A stretch of 33,478 nucleotides of DNA from a virus, in IMG/VR virus record IMGVR_UViG_3300020438_000137, positions 1 through 33,478 of that record. One strand, written 5' to 3'. The notes beneath the pieces are model-generated. The model worked only from the letters and a program-made list of their open reading frames with translations, ran no database searches and was not told where the DNA came from. The first letter of the stretch is position 1, and every line of letters begins with the position of its first letter. Positions 7,574 to 17,676 of the stretch are shown here, piece by piece. The translations under genes were made by a program, and so were the position numbers.

Positions 7574-10381
7574 TCAAACTAAGTTCAATGTAGCAGATCC
7601 TATACCAGGTAATGTGATATAAACTTTAGTACCACTACTATCTAGTTCGATATCTATAGCGGATGTTCCTGTAGAAACATATGATCTATAGTGAGTAGCA
7701 ACTCCAATACCTTGATTGGTTTTGTACTGATGTTTATTGAAAGTCTTATTGTACCACATATGTGCAGTACCCCATCCAATTCCTTGAGCTCCTACCTCAT
7801 CATAAGGTTGAATGATGTTTGCAACTCCTTGTTCAGCAGTTAATCTCTCTGCCTGAGTAGTAACACCACCTATGAAACCAAGTTCCTGCACATATTGAGC
7901 AGGATCGTCACCTGTATTTAATACAGTTGAAAGACCAACCCAATTATCATTACTATTTTTAACAGCAACTGTATTACTTGCAGTATCAAAGAATAAACAA
8001 CCAGTACCCTGAACTGATCCATTTGGAACTGTATTGTTAGGATCATCATTAAAGTAACTTGGTATTCTTAAGAATCCACTAGTAACAAATCCTAAGTCAA
8101 GAGTTGTGCGTGGTTTATTAGTTTCAAATCCAACACGAGCAGGACCAGCATCAGTACCACCTATACCTGTATGATATGAATGGAATACGGTTTCTTTATA
8201 TACTTCCAACATATTACCATCATTATTTCCCACCATTGTACCGATACCGACACCACCTTCAAATACTGTCTCACCATTGATAAAGTTACCTGAAGCATCT
8301 CTTCCATATCCAACATATAGAGCAACACTACTATCTCTCTTACCTGCAGTAGTACCAATACCAATACCACCACCAGGTGAGTCATCAACAAAGATTTCAG
8401 CATTATCCCATAACGCTATACCCTCAGTAATACCTAAAGTAGATAGAGAAGTATTAAATCCTAGTCTAGTTAATTTAAGATTACTATTATTACCACCAGT
8501 TATATCAATATCAAAGAATGTAGATACACCAGCAGTTGATTGGAAGTAGTTATTTGATGTAGTAGGACCTGTAAGATTTAATCCACCACCAGTAATTTCT
8601 CCAGTTCTAGCATTTAATCCTGTGCAACTTATAATACCTGTACCTGCATCCAGAGATTTACATGATACAAATCCACTAACACCATTTAATAATATCGAAC
8701 CAAATGTTGCTATGCTTCCACCAGTGTAATTGAAATTACCACCAACATCAAGATCCCCAACAGTAATTGCACCAGTTGTAATAATACCACTCAAGTTAGC
8801 AAAGAGTGTACCTGCAGCAGATACTTGTGTTGTTGCGTCACCAAAGTTTATTTGTGATCCAAATGTAGTTGTTCCACCAATAGAAAGATTTTGTCCAACT
8901 GATAGATTTTTACCTGCCGACTGTACTAGATTTCCTGTTATAGTTGTATCATGTAATGTGGCACTAGATGATGTAGTTCCTGAAATAATACCAGTCGCAA
9001 TAATTTCTGCAGCAGTCACATCTGTAATATTTACAGATCCGCCAAATGTACCACCAATTGATAAGTTACCTTCAACTGATAAGTCACCACCAAATGAACC
9101 ACCACCTGAGAAATCAGCACCACCAATAACACCCATACCCCTGCCTAGAGCAGAAGATGTGGCACCTACACCTAAGAAGTTACCTACCGAGACCTCTCCA
9201 CCAAATGTAGATACACCAGTATTTCTAATGAATATACTATTAATACCTAAAGAATCTATATCATCTACTGTAATGTCTGGACTGTTGGTTAATCCTGCTG
9301 CTACTGTAGCAACTCCATCAATGTCACCAACTAAGTTACCATAGAATCCACCAGCAGCACCCATTGAACCTGTGACTGTACCAGTTCCAACTACATCAAG
9401 ATTGAATCCTCTTGATCTTGATGTACCTATACCAACATTTGCCTCTCTTGTTATTATTACTCTAGGAACATTATCAGTTCCATTGTCTCCCCAAAATTCT
9501 ACCTGTCCACTCTCAGTACCACCAGTTCCAGTAACACCACCGTTATATAATATCTGAGCAACTGCAGTGTCATCAATAGATGAACCTGTAGAAGTCTCAA
9601 TAAATCTTACACCAACTCTCTTATCTGCATTTACAAAATCTTGATTAAAGTCAATAGTCTTACTATCTCCTTTAAATGTTAAACCACCAGATGTTCCAGT
9701 TACAACACCAGAAGCAATATCCAATGCTCCAAATGAACCGACACCAGCAGTCTCAAAATTACCTGTACCACCTGTGATTGATTGAATACCACTAATGGAT
9801 CCAACCATTTCAATATTACCCTGTTGGGCGTTACCTATTAGATTTAACTTTTTAAGAGATACCTCTTCAAATGTACCTATACCACTAATAGCATCAAGTT
9901 TTATAATATCACCAACAGCAAAATCTGCCTGAGGTAGTGTTACAGATATACCAACAGGTCTAAAAGCATTGATAGTACTACCAGCACCAGGATAAGGATT
10001 AGTCCATACTGCAGTAGGAAGATCTGTTAGATCAGCACCTGAACCACTGAATAATACCGCAGTTACCTTACCAGTATTAGCATCAACAGTAACTCCTGTA
10101 GTCCCTACGCCAACTTGGAATGTTGCTTCAGGAATTGTAGTTCCTATACCTACCGAATTTCCAACAGCAACATTAATATTACCGTAAAATGTAGATTGTC
10201 CAACAACATTTATATCTCTTAAATTCGCCTGATTCTCGACAATGATCGATCCTCGAACATCGAGTTCCTCTCTTGGAATGGTAGTTCCGATACCTACCAG
10301 TCCATTGTTAGAGACTAGATCATTGGCATCAACCTGAATACCATCTCTAAAATTAATGATAGTCTTATAATTGGTAGGCAT
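7574..10381 (-). CDS. Large repetitive tail fibre or structural protein with VGIGTT repeats
   Basis: A 935-aa protein rich in Gly, Thr, Ser and Val, with recurring VGIGTTIP and related motifs (for example near residues 30, 75, 315, 690 and 715) and many LSVEGNLSIGGT-like strands. This pattern is typical of beta-helical, trimeric fibre proteins of cyanophages. Charged residues are sparse and there is no catalytic signature. The C-terminus (about 800-935) is less repetitive and could be the head domain. A GATAAATA element lies 28 nt upstream of the start, overlapping the stop of the 1748-aa fibre gene. Which fibre it forms cannot be told from sequence. Confidence 0.8.
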   Translation of the reverse strand: MPTNYKTIINFRDGIQVDANDLVSNNGLVGIGTTIPREELDVRGSIIVENQANLRDINVVGQSTFYGNINVAVGNSVGIGTTIPEATFQVGVGTTGVTVDANTGKVTAVLFSGSGADLTDLPTAVWTNPYPGAGSTINAFRPVGISVTLPQADFAVGDIIKLDAISGIGTFEEVSLKKLNLIGNAQQGNIEMVGSISGIQSITGGTGNFETAGVGSFGALDIASGVVTGTSGGLTFKGDSKTIDFNQDFVNADKRVGVRFIETSTGSSIDDTAVAQILYNGGVTGTGGTESGQVEFWGDNGTDNVPRVIITREANVGIGTSRSRGFNLDVVGTGTVTGSMGAAGGFYGNLVGDIDGVATVAAGLTNSPDITVDDIDSLGINSIFIRNTGVSTFGGEVSVGNFLGVGATSSALGRGMGVIGGADFSGGGSFGGDLSVEGNLSIGGTFGGSVNITDVTAAEIIATGIISGTTSSSATLHDTTITGNLVQSAGKNLSVGQNLSIGGTTTFGSQINFGDATTQVSAAGTLFANLSGIITTGAITVGDLDVGGNFNYTGGSIATFGSILLNGVSGFVSCKSLDAGTGIISCTGLNARTGEITGGGLNLTGPTTSNNYFQSTAGVSTFFDIDITGGNNSNLKLTRLGFNTSLSTLGITEGIALWDNAEIFVDDSPGGGIGIGTTAGKRDSSVALYVGYGRDASGNFINGETVFEGGVGIGTMVGNNDGNMLEVYKETVFHSYHTGIGGTDAGPARVGFETNKPRTTLDLGFVTSGFLRIPSYFNDDPNNTVPNGSVQGTGCLFFDTASNTVAVKNSNDNWVGLSTVLNTGDDPAQYVQELGFIGGVTTQAERLTAEQGVANIIQPYDEVGAQGIGWGTAHMWYNKTFNKHQYKTNQGIGVATHYRSYVSTGTSAIDIELDSSGTKVYITLPGIGSATLNLV

Positions 10382-10407
10382 TATCTTATGCTAAGGAGAC
10401 CTTTTTA

Positions 10408-13400
10408 TTATTTATCTGAGCTCAGATCATCTACCTGTTTGGAGAGATCCTTGACTGCTTCAATGAGTAGAGGAATTAATTTGTTGTAGTGAACGCCTTT
10501 AGTTCCATCTGGTTTTGTAGATACTGCATCAGGAAGTACAGACTCAACATCTTGAGCAATAACTCCAATGTCATGTCCTTTGTAATTAGGATTACCATCC
10601 TTCCAATCAAATTCAGTACCACGAATTTTCATTACCTTAGCAAGTGGGTTATCTAAGGTAGAAATATTATCTTTTAATGTAGCATCAGATGATTGACCAT
10701 AGAATGCAACAATATCATCACATACATGCAAAGGTCCTCCACAGAATGTTACGAATCCAGCAGAAGAATATACATTTTGTGAGAATGATGTAAATCCATT
10801 CATGTTGACTTGATTATCAAATACTACATCAGCAGTATATCTTGTATCAGTAGCAATCGCAACAGCAAAACCTGGTGCAGCATTTAGTACAAGATCAGAT
10901 CCACATGCAGGATCGGTAGTAATTTCAGATTTATTAGTACCAACACCAACTTTGACGCAATTTAATTTAGCACCAGTTGGGAATGTACCAGTAATTTCAA
11001 TGCTTCCACCTAATTCTACAGTGCCACTTGTGACCATATCATCAGTGAAACTAACATCATTAGAGAATGCTACAGGACCATCAAACTGAGATAGTATATT
11101 CTGCTGAGGACCACCCTCAACAATAATTCTCTGTCTGACGATAACTTCATCAAATACCACAGAGTTACTTGATACTGCTTCACCAGTAACACTAGGAATA
11201 GGAATATTGAATGATGTTTCTTTACCAGTAGAAGAGTTAATTCTCTTATTACCAATATAGAAATCACCCCTGTTATTCAAACCAGTGTAAACTACAACAC
11301 CAGCAGATCTTTCTTGTGCCTGTGATAGATACTCTTCATCGTCTGATAGAGTTCTGTTTTGTACCTGAGGTAAACCAGTTGAGTAGTTACCTGGACCATA
11401 ACCAAGATATTCAAATGTGTGACCTGACGCACGAAGTATAGATGGTCTTCGTAACTCTAGAGCTAAAGCATCTACTTTTCTAATCAATGAATTATTGACA
11501 TGAGCTGCTGGTAATGTACCAAGTACACCTCTAATAACATTGAGAGCATCGCCACCAGCACCTACTGTTCCTTGCTGTACAACTCTTACAATCTCCTTGT
11601 CTATTTCAAGATAATCACCTAATCTAAATCTTAGATCAGTACCAATACCTGAATTAGGAACTTGTAACCTAATAGAAGTAGATAAGTTAGTAATCTCTTC
11701 TTTTAATGTTGCAGTCTCACCAGCATATAAGTTTTGATATCTTGAACCAATAGTTTCTTCAATAGATACTGACTGATTATTTGCAGCATATGTCTGCTGA
11801 TATACTTTATGTCCAGCAGCATAATTAATATCATTAACAGTGGTTGTAGTAAATGTAGTAACTCCAGCAATAGTGTCTATAGTAAACTCACCTATATTAT
11901 TGCTGTTGGTGTCTACAACTCTAAACTTAGATCCCTTTCTCAATCCATGAGGTGTGGATGTAGTTATGGTTGTAATACCAGTAGTAATATCAAAATGAGT
12001 AGAAGCTATCGAAACAGCAGGACTATTTCTATACAAATACTGTCCATGAACAATCAGAGGATCACCAGCAGTTACAGCAATAGCAACACTATTTTTATTA
12101 GGTACAGATGTTATCCTGTACAATCCATCAGATGTAGTTCCTATTCCAGTAACAGAAACAACATCACCAATAGCATTTGAGATACCAGATGTAGGAACAC
12201 CAATCTGAGCATTGGCGAATCCTTCAACAGTTAATGTCTCACCACCTTGGAATCCTGAACCAGGTGCAAACACCTCAAATCCAGTGATAGTAGTAGATCC
12301 AAGACCAACTGTAACAGTTGCAGTTGCACCATTCCAGTTACCACCACTAAGTAATCTAGTGTTATACTCTGTAGTTACAGCATATCCAACACCACTTACG
12401 AGATTCTCATGAATCTTGAGTCCATTGAAGTCATGCTGATTATCAAATGTAATAGTACATACACCAGCAGATACATCGCTAACTGCTGAAATACCATAAC
12501 CAATATTAAATGTCTTGTTGAACTTATCAAGTGTTTCTCTTGTTATAGAATTAAGTTGATCATTGATATCAACCTTTCCTATTGGTTCTCTACGAGCAAA
12601 TGATAAAGCAGCAGGAGCATTCTCTACAATATTATCTCTATCCTGCTGTGGATACAGATAAGTAACATTTTGTCTGTAAGTTTTGTTATTAAATTCTTGA
12701 GGTGGTGCATAGTCACAACTTAGTAAATCTAAGATGTATACACCATCATTTGCACCAGAAACATAAGGTTCTATAGTATTGACACGATAGACAGTAAAGT
12801 TCTTATTATTGTCATTGATAGAGAATCTTGGTTGGAATAGATTTCTACTATTAGTAGTATCTACAAATGTACCAGTATTTCTTTCAACGCCATTAATATC
12901 AGTGGTGCTATGTGCAAACTGATAAGAATCAATAAGAGCAGTTACTGCGAACGATCCATTATATCCTAGACCATCAGTACCACTAGTATTATTAGAATCT
13001 TTAACATCTACAACTTTAACAATATCACCAACTTCTACATTGTGAGGTTGCTCGGTTCTAATAGTTACTATACTAGACGACTCACTAGCAAATGCAATGA
13101 AACCTGGATTTCTTGCAAAATTAGTATCATTAAGAGTTATAGTAGTAGCAGAAGCATCAGAAGTTTTTGCATATCCTACTAGAGAAGAACTTTGGAATAT
13201 GAATCCCTCAACAGGATCTCTTGAATTAGTTGCTTCTTTTGGTATAACATAACGGATCTTGTAAAGTTTGTCCTCAATAGATCTCTTATCCTCAAATCTT
13301 TTAACCTGTGCTATGTTTGTACCATCAATACCAACTAAATTAGCATTAGTTTGAATTTGTGGGTAGATTGCATTAGCAGTATCGACATGAATAAACCATC

Positions 13401-15654
13401 TACTTTGAGAAGAATCCCATTGTATTGGGTGTCCAATATCATTACTAGATTTATCAGATACTCTACTCTCAACCCTGAGACTGCTACCACCATATATTTC
13501 AATGGGTACATCATTAATAGCATTAGAGAATGTGGATGCAACCTTAATGTTAGTAGGAGATACTACAATAGCATAGTATATCTTATTGAATTCAATATTT
13601 TCAGGTAAATCACCATCATCACTAAAGATTCTTATCTTTTCACCAGTGATTAAACCAATAGCATCAACAGTTAATTGGAATAATGTATTAGGGACAGTTG
13701 CCAAAGTTGTTTTGACAGCAGATTTAGTACCAACTGCAGCAGTATTAATACCAGATGTCTCTATCTTGTTGTCAAGCATCAAGACATTAGCAGTATAATC
13801 TGTTGCTCCTATAGCAACATGTAATTTTTCATCATGTCTAGCACCAACTCTAAATCCTTGAGATAAACTTAAAGGTGGATTATCTTCCTTATCAAAGGAG
13901 AAGATGTACAAGTGACTTGATAATCCTACTTGTTGAGTCTTATCAACATCTAACTGATAGAAACTGACACTATCAATTTTTGCAGCAGATGTATCTACAG
14001 TTTGTGGTGTAGTAATATGTGTAACATATCCTTGATCGTCTCTTGGGAATGCGTCAGGTCTGAATCCATCACCAATTAAAGCAAACTGTCCAAAGTTAGA
14101 GTTAGAGTTAGTAATAGATGCGTCAGCACCACTCTGTCCTAAGAAATGAGCATTGTAACCAATAGCAAATACTGAAACTATCTGTACAACAGCATTGTTT
14201 TTAATAGTAACATGAGCTTGTTCCCACCCAGTACGATATACTGCTCCACTATCTAAGTGATAAACAGTTGATGCATTAGTTGATGATGATTGAGCACTCA
14301 AATCAGCACCAGTAACTTTAGTATATGCTATTCCTTCGTATAATCTAGACTCTTTATTGTATTTTACAAATGCTCTGTCATCTTTTTGTAGTGATATACC
14401 AGTGAACTGAGCAACAACCATTGAACGGAATCCAGTTGCCTTTGCACCATCAGTAATCATGCCCTGCATACCATAGACTGATCTCAGTGAGATATTAAAG
14501 ATATATGGAGATGCACCTGTTACTGTATCAGCTTCGATAGTTGCTACTGCATTTGATATATTAGATGGTGTAGCAGGTAAATTATTAGGGAATGTGGATA
14601 AAGTATATGTAAATGTAGTAGGATCTATTATAGATTGTACGATAGTAGAAATATTATACTGAGATACACTAACTCCACTAATTTTTAATGGCGTACCCTC
14701 ACTTAATTCGTGTGGTTGTTGTGTTGTTACTGTTACTTGTGATGTAGCAGTGGTACCATCACCAGAAATAATACTCGCAATTTGTATTGGGTCATTTCCT
14801 AAAGCACCAACAATTTCATATTCTGGTCTAACTGTATCAAAATCTCCCTCATTCTCTGGCCATTCATATGTAACAGCACGACCTGTTGGTTCTTGATATG
14901 CATAACTTAACTTGTAATAATACATGCTAAGGTCTGTTTTATCATATCCCTTAACTTCATTAAGACCATCAGCATACTCAAAGCATGTTAATTTATGATG
15001 AGAAAATATTGGGAATGATCTATTATCTTCATTGAACTGTTGGTGATCAGTATATACTAAACGATCACCTTTCCCATCAAACATTGAGAACTGCCAGAAA
15101 TAACAAGCACCAGTTATTCTGAATAATGCTGCAGTAGGAACATCATCGTCTGTAGGGTTAGGTACATATAGAGGAAATACTTTAGTCTTTCTTAGGTCAA
15201 GACCAACAATAGAAGTACCACGAGGAACTATACATCCACCATTTATTGAGTTAAATCTATAAAGTATATTATTTTCTACAGTCAGATCAAATTCCGAAGA
15301 TAAATTTAATCCAAATTCAGCACTAGCAAGAGAAGATGCACCTAAAGGAGAGACACCAACTGCCCTTGTAGGATCACTAGGATCTTTCTTAATAGCAAAT
15401 CCTGGTCTATTATCAATATAATGATCACCAGGAAATAGTAATATAGTTGTCTTATCGTTTATATCGTTATCAAATCCAGTCTGATATGAAAATCGAGCAG
15501 ATTCTAATAGTGCTCTTTGAATAGTTCTAAAAGGCTTCGTTAGGGAGTTACCCTGATTGGTTATACTGTCTGTCGCATCCAAGTCATTTGGATTAACATA
15601 GAGAATCTTACCTTCAGTATTCTTTATAAAGTTCTCTAGCTTATTAAGTGGCAT
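10408..15654 (-). CDS. Long tail fibre with C-terminal S74 intramolecular chaperone
   Basis: A 1748-aa protein, the largest in the window. The N-terminus (YVNPNDLDATDSI, then SLTKPFRTIQRAL) resembles the pectate-lyase-like start of many cyanophage fibre proteins. The middle consists of beta-rich repeated modules such as STPHGLRKGSKF and TEQPHNVEVGDIV. The last 93 residues from S1656 form a peptidase S74 domain: SDATLKDNI, DIGVIAQDVESVLPDAV, then a coiled-coil end. This domain promotes trimerisation of the fibre and cuts itself off before the Ser-Asp, so mature protein would be about 1655 residues. It is the first gene of the fibre operon; only a weak Shine-Dalgarno (TTTAGAG) is seen. Confidence 0.85.
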   Translation of the reverse strand: MPLNKLENFIKNTEGKILYVNPNDLDATDSITNQGNSLTKPFRTIQRALLESARFSYQTGFDNDINDKTTILLFPGDHYIDNRPGFAIKKDPSDPTRAVGVSPLGASSLASAEFGLNLSSEFDLTVENNILYRFNSINGGCIVPRGTSIVGLDLRKTKVFPLYVPNPTDDDVPTAALFRITGACYFWQFSMFDGKGDRLVYTDHQQFNEDNRSFPIFSHHKLTCFEYADGLNEVKGYDKTDLSMYYYKLSYAYQEPTGRAVTYEWPENEGDFDTVRPEYEIVGALGNDPIQIASIISGDGTTATSQVTVTTQQPHELSEGTPLKISGVSVSQYNISTIVQSIIDPTTFTYTLSTFPNNLPATPSNISNAVATIEADTVTGASPYIFNISLRSVYGMQGMITDGAKATGFRSMVVAQFTGISLQKDDRAFVKYNKESRLYEGIAYTKVTGADLSAQSSSTNASTVYHLDSGAVYRTGWEQAHVTIKNNAVVQIVSVFAIGYNAHFLGQSGADASITNSNSNFGQFALIGDGFRPDAFPRDDQGYVTHITTPQTVDTSAAKIDSVSFYQLDVDKTQQVGLSSHLYIFSFDKEDNPPLSLSQGFRVGARHDEKLHVAIGATDYTANVLMLDNKIETSGINTAAVGTKSAVKTTLATVPNTLFQLTVDAIGLITGEKIRIFSDDGDLPENIEFNKIYYAIVVSPTNIKVASTFSNAINDVPIEIYGGSSLRVESRVSDKSSNDIGHPIQWDSSQSRWFIHVDTANAIYPQIQTNANLVGIDGTNIAQVKRFEDKRSIEDKLYKIRYVIPKEATNSRDPVEGFIFQSSSLVGYAKTSDASATTITLNDTNFARNPGFIAFASESSSIVTIRTEQPHNVEVGDIVKVVDVKDSNNTSGTDGLGYNGSFAVTALIDSYQFAHSTTDINGVERNTGTFVDTTNSRNLFQPRFSINDNNKNFTVYRVNTIEPYVSGANDGVYILDLLSCDYAPPQEFNNKTYRQNVTYLYPQQDRDNIVENAPAALSFARREPIGKVDINDQLNSITRETLDKFNKTFNIGYGISAVSDVSAGVCTITFDNQHDFNGLKIHENLVSGVGYAVTTEYNTRLLSGGNWNGATATVTVGLGSTTITGFEVFAPGSGFQGGETLTVEGFANAQIGVPTSGISNAIGDVVSVTGIGTTSDGLYRITSVPNKNSVAIAVTAGDPLIVHGQYLYRNSPAVSIASTHFDITTGITTITTSTPHGLRKGSKFRVVDTNSNNIGEFTIDTIAGVTTFTTTTVNDINYAAGHKVYQQTYAANNQSVSIEETIGSRYQNLYAGETATLKEEITNLSTSIRLQVPNSGIGTDLRFRLGDYLEIDKEIVRVVQQGTVGAGGDALNVIRGVLGTLPAAHVNNSLIRKVDALALELRRPSILRASGHTFEYLGYGPGNYSTGLPQVQNRTLSDDEEYLSQAQERSAGVVVYTGLNNRGDFYIGNKRINSSTGKETSFNIPIPSVTGEAVSSNSVVFDEVIVRQRIIVEGGPQQNILSQFDGPVAFSNDVSFTDDMVTSGTVELGGSIEITGTFPTGAKLNCVKVGVGTNKSEITTDPACGSDLVLNAAPGFAVAIATDTRYTADVVFDNQVNMNGFTSFSQNVYSSAGFVTFCGGPLHVCDDIVAFYGQSSDATLKDNISTLDNPLAKVMKIRGTEFDWKDGNPNYKGHDIGVIAQDVESVLPDAVSTKPDGTKGVHYNKLIPLLIEAVKDLSKQVDDLSSDK
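10409..10416 (-). promoter_or_regulatory. T4-type late promoter element, GATAAATA
   Basis: Matches NATAAATA, the late promoter form reported for T4-like cyanophages. It lies 28 nt before the ATG of the 935-aa fibre gene and overlaps the stop codon of the 1748-aa gene. Confidence 0.55.
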
Positions 15655-15685
15655 CTCTAAAGTTCAAGAAAGTACTTGCTTCAGT

Positions 15686-15693
15686 TATTTAGT
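15686..15693 (-). promoter_or_regulatory. Candidate late promoter element, ACTAAATA
   Basis: A near match to the TATAAATA late element, 32 nt upstream of the ATG of the 1748-aa fibre gene, within the 70-nt divergent intergenic space. A similar CCTAAATA precedes the exported-protein cassette at 18666-18673, which makes a recurring variant plausible. Confidence 0.35.
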
Positions 15694-15697
15694 CAAC

Positions 15698-15723
15698 GAT
15701 AAATACATCGGTGACGATAAATA
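15698..15723 (+). promoter_or_regulatory. Tandem GATAAATA late promoter elements
   Basis: Two copies of ACGATAAATA, 18 nt apart, at 15696-15705 and 15714-15723. The first lies 19 nt before the ATG at 15725 and is well placed as a late promoter for that gene. The second abuts the start codon and could only serve the next gene (15996) or be an accidental duplicate. Confidence 0.5.
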
Positions 15724-15724
15724 G

Positions 15725-15982
15725 ATGGACTTTCAAAAGATAGCATCAACAGGAACGGCAGTAGCAGTAGTTGGTACTGGTGCATTTGTCGGTGGTGGTC
15801 ATGTCATTGACCAACAAACAGGTGGTCCTCAAAAGAGACAAGATGCACAAATAGAACAAATTAGACAAGTAGTTAGAGAAGAAGTATATTTGCAGTTGAT
15901 TAACGCATGGCCAAAATCTTCTGGTCCTGTCAAAGGATTAAAACCACCTGTAGACTACAAAAACCAAATTCCGACTAAATGA
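15725..15982 (+). CDS. Small membrane-anchored protein, unknown function
   Basis: An 85-aa protein with an Ala/Gly/Val-rich hydrophobic segment at about residues 7-28 (GTAVAVVGTGAFVGGGHVI), followed by a charged amphipathic helix (about 37-58) and a Pro/Lys-rich tail. It opens a two-gene plus-strand unit behind a GATAAATA late element. The next gene starts 13 nt after its stop. The arrangement suggests late expression, perhaps as a minor virion or membrane-associated protein, but no family is recognised. Confidence 0.65.
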   Translation: MDFQKIASTGTAVAVVGTGAFVGGGHVIDQQTGGPQKRQDAQIEQIRQVVREEVYLQLINAWPKSSGPVKGLKPPVDYKNQIPTK

Positions 15983-15995
15983 ATAAATCGTTATT

Positions 15996-16868
15996 ATGGA
16001 ACCATTTGAAATACCCAACATAGAAACTGATGGTGTTAGTATACCTAACATCCAGATCAATGGCACCAATGTTAGGATCATTCCTTATACTGGCGTGAGA
16101 GGTATTGGTAATAATTATGTACAAGATAATCGTGTATGGTTGATTACTCCACCGCAATCAGTACCGTTAGCAGTTCCTGTTACTGAAAGAATAGGAACTC
16201 CTATTGTTGATATGCCTGGTTGTGTAAAAGTCCATAAAGAAAACGCAAAAAATCCAGCAAATAAAAATAAAATGCTGGTAGATAATGACCCTAAGGGTAA
16301 TGTAGTGTTGTGTGATAATGGTATGCCATATTATCAACCACCTGATTATGATGCTAGAGATTTAACTTGGCAAACTATTAATACTGAAGAACCAGAAGCT
16401 TCTGGTGTAGATACTGGAGAACCACCTGCCCCTGATCTAAACACCCCAGAACCGCCTCCAACAGACAGACCTAAAGAAGAGATAGAATGTCCTCCTATCA
16501 ATGGAAGACGCATTGGAGACCTAAATCAAGACGGTACAGAGAGAGTAACTGGTCATAAATTAACACCCGATGGTCTAATCTGTGAGACATTATGGGAAGA
16601 TGTTCCACCATTGCAACAGTATGTGCCATCGATAGCAGTGATATCAACGACTGCTACAATTGCGACTGTGGCAACTGCGTCTGCCCTATTTGCCAAACCC
16701 CTAGCAGATCTGCTCCTGAAGGTTGTGAAACCTGTAGTGAAGAAGACGATTGCGAAAGTTCAGAAGATGCTTGGGAAGACTCCTCCAAAGTTGTCTCGAT
16801 CCGATATTGTTCGGGATCAGTATCGGGAGAAGAAAGGGTTACCTCCTCTGAAGGTGAAGAAGAAGTAG
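15996..16868 (+). CDS. Probable phage structural or membrane protein with basic tail
   Basis: A 290-aa protein. The N-terminal third is beta-rich, with a repeated IPNI motif (IPNIETDGVSIPNIQING). The centre (about 125-165) is rich in Pro, Glu and Asp. A hydrophobic segment at about 209-235 is followed by a very basic tail (VVKPVVKKTIAKVQK ... LKVKKK). Similar proteins occur in other cyanophages as uncharacterised or virion proteins, as I recall. Its last 215 nt overlap the 3' end of the convergent gene on the minus strand. No Shine-Dalgarno is evident. Function unknown. Confidence 0.7.
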   Translation: MEPFEIPNIETDGVSIPNIQINGTNVRIIPYTGVRGIGNNYVQDNRVWLITPPQSVPLAVPVTERIGTPIVDMPGCVKVHKENAKNPANKNKMLVDNDPKGNVVLCDNGMPYYQPPDYDARDLTWQTINTEEPEASGVDTGEPPAPDLNTPEPPPTDRPKEEIECPPINGRRIGDLNQDGTERVTGHKLTPDGLICETLWEDVPPLQQYVPSIAVISTTATIATVATASALFAKPLADLLLKVVKPVVKKTIAKVQKMLGKTPPKLSRSDIVRDQYREKKGLPPLKVKKK

Positions 16869-17676
16869 GTTGTGTCCATTTAGGTTGTGGTATCTGATGC
16901 TCATGAGGAAGTATCTTACCGCCAGGTGATGTTACCATAACATCAGCACATATACTATGATAAGGAGAAGCAGGATGGAAAAATATTCCTGCTTTTTTTA
17001 ATTCACCACAATTTTTTAATCTTGCAATCTCAAAGTCTAATCTCTTGTTAGAGACTAATTGAGTTTGCATTGCTATTTGCTGTTCAGCTGCCTGTTTACA
17101 CAAATTCTGCATTTTCTTGTTCAATGGTATTGATAATGTAGCAGATAGACCAGCATTGAACGACTGGTTTGCTCTCATGTCAGTCCTTACAGGTTTATAC
17201 CACATTGGATCCAAATTACCATTAGTCACAGCATCTGGTATACCGTCTCCTGCAGGTACATCAACATTTATTTGCATATCTGCACCATCGTCAAACCATC
17301 TACTACCATCTGTTTTGGTTCGGGTGTCGTACCATGTCTCCCAAGGATAGTTCTTGACTGTTACTGTTTGAGTAACTGTTTTACCAGTTGTATCTGACAA
17401 ATTATATTGTGGTTCGTTATAAAAATCTTCCCAAGGATCCTTTCTACTATCAGCAAACTGGATGTATGGTGTCATGTTAAGAGTCGTACTTTGACACGAT
17501 ACTTGTCCACCGTAGGTGTTAGTTACATATGGACCTTGTAAAACTTGTATTGCCTGGTTGGTCACTGAGCCTGAACTATTGGCGATTGGATTAGCAGTGG
17601 CACTAACACCGCCAACACCCTCAGCTAAGGCTTTTATTGGTAACAGATAGTTAACGCCCAAAAGCGTTGCTATCAC
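16654..17676 (-). CDS. Exported protein with signal peptide, third gene of secreted cassette
   Basis: The best start is GTG 17676, which overlaps the stop of the preceding gene as GTGA and gives a 340-aa product beginning with a Sec signal peptide (MIATLLGVNYLLPIKALA, cleavage before EG). A longer open frame to 17982 reads through the upstream gene out of frame and is rejected. The mature part has a Trp/Tyr-rich region (DPWEDFYNEP, YPWETWYD), a helical segment with QNLCKQAAEQQIAMQTQL, four or more cysteines, and a Ser/Glu/Gln-rich tail of about 70 residues that lies antisense to the plus-strand gene. No enzyme motif is seen. Periplasmic or virion location is inferred. Confidence 0.7.
   Translation of the reverse strand: MIATLLGVNYLLPIKALAEGVGGVSATANPIANSSGSVTNQAIQVLQGPYVTNTYGGQVSCQSTTLNMTPYIQFADSRKDPWEDFYNEPQYNLSDTTGKTVTQTVTVKNYPWETWYDTRTKTDGSRWFDDGADMQINVDVPAGDGIPDAVTNGNLDPMWYKPVRTDMRANQSFNAGLSATLSIPLNKKMQNLCKQAAEQQIAMQTQLVSNKRLDFEIARLKNCGELKKAGIFFHPASPYHSICADVMVTSPGGKILPHEHQIPQPKWTQPTSSSPSEEVTLSSPDTDPEQYRIETTLEESSQASSELSQSSSSLQVSQPSGADLLGVWQIGQTQLPQSQL

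Noticed and set aside
8730-9344. 204-aa plus-strand open frame opposite the VGIGTT fibre gene
   Set aside because: Pro/Ser/Thr-rich translation that mirrors the repeats of the real minus-strand gene; no ribosome site or promoter.
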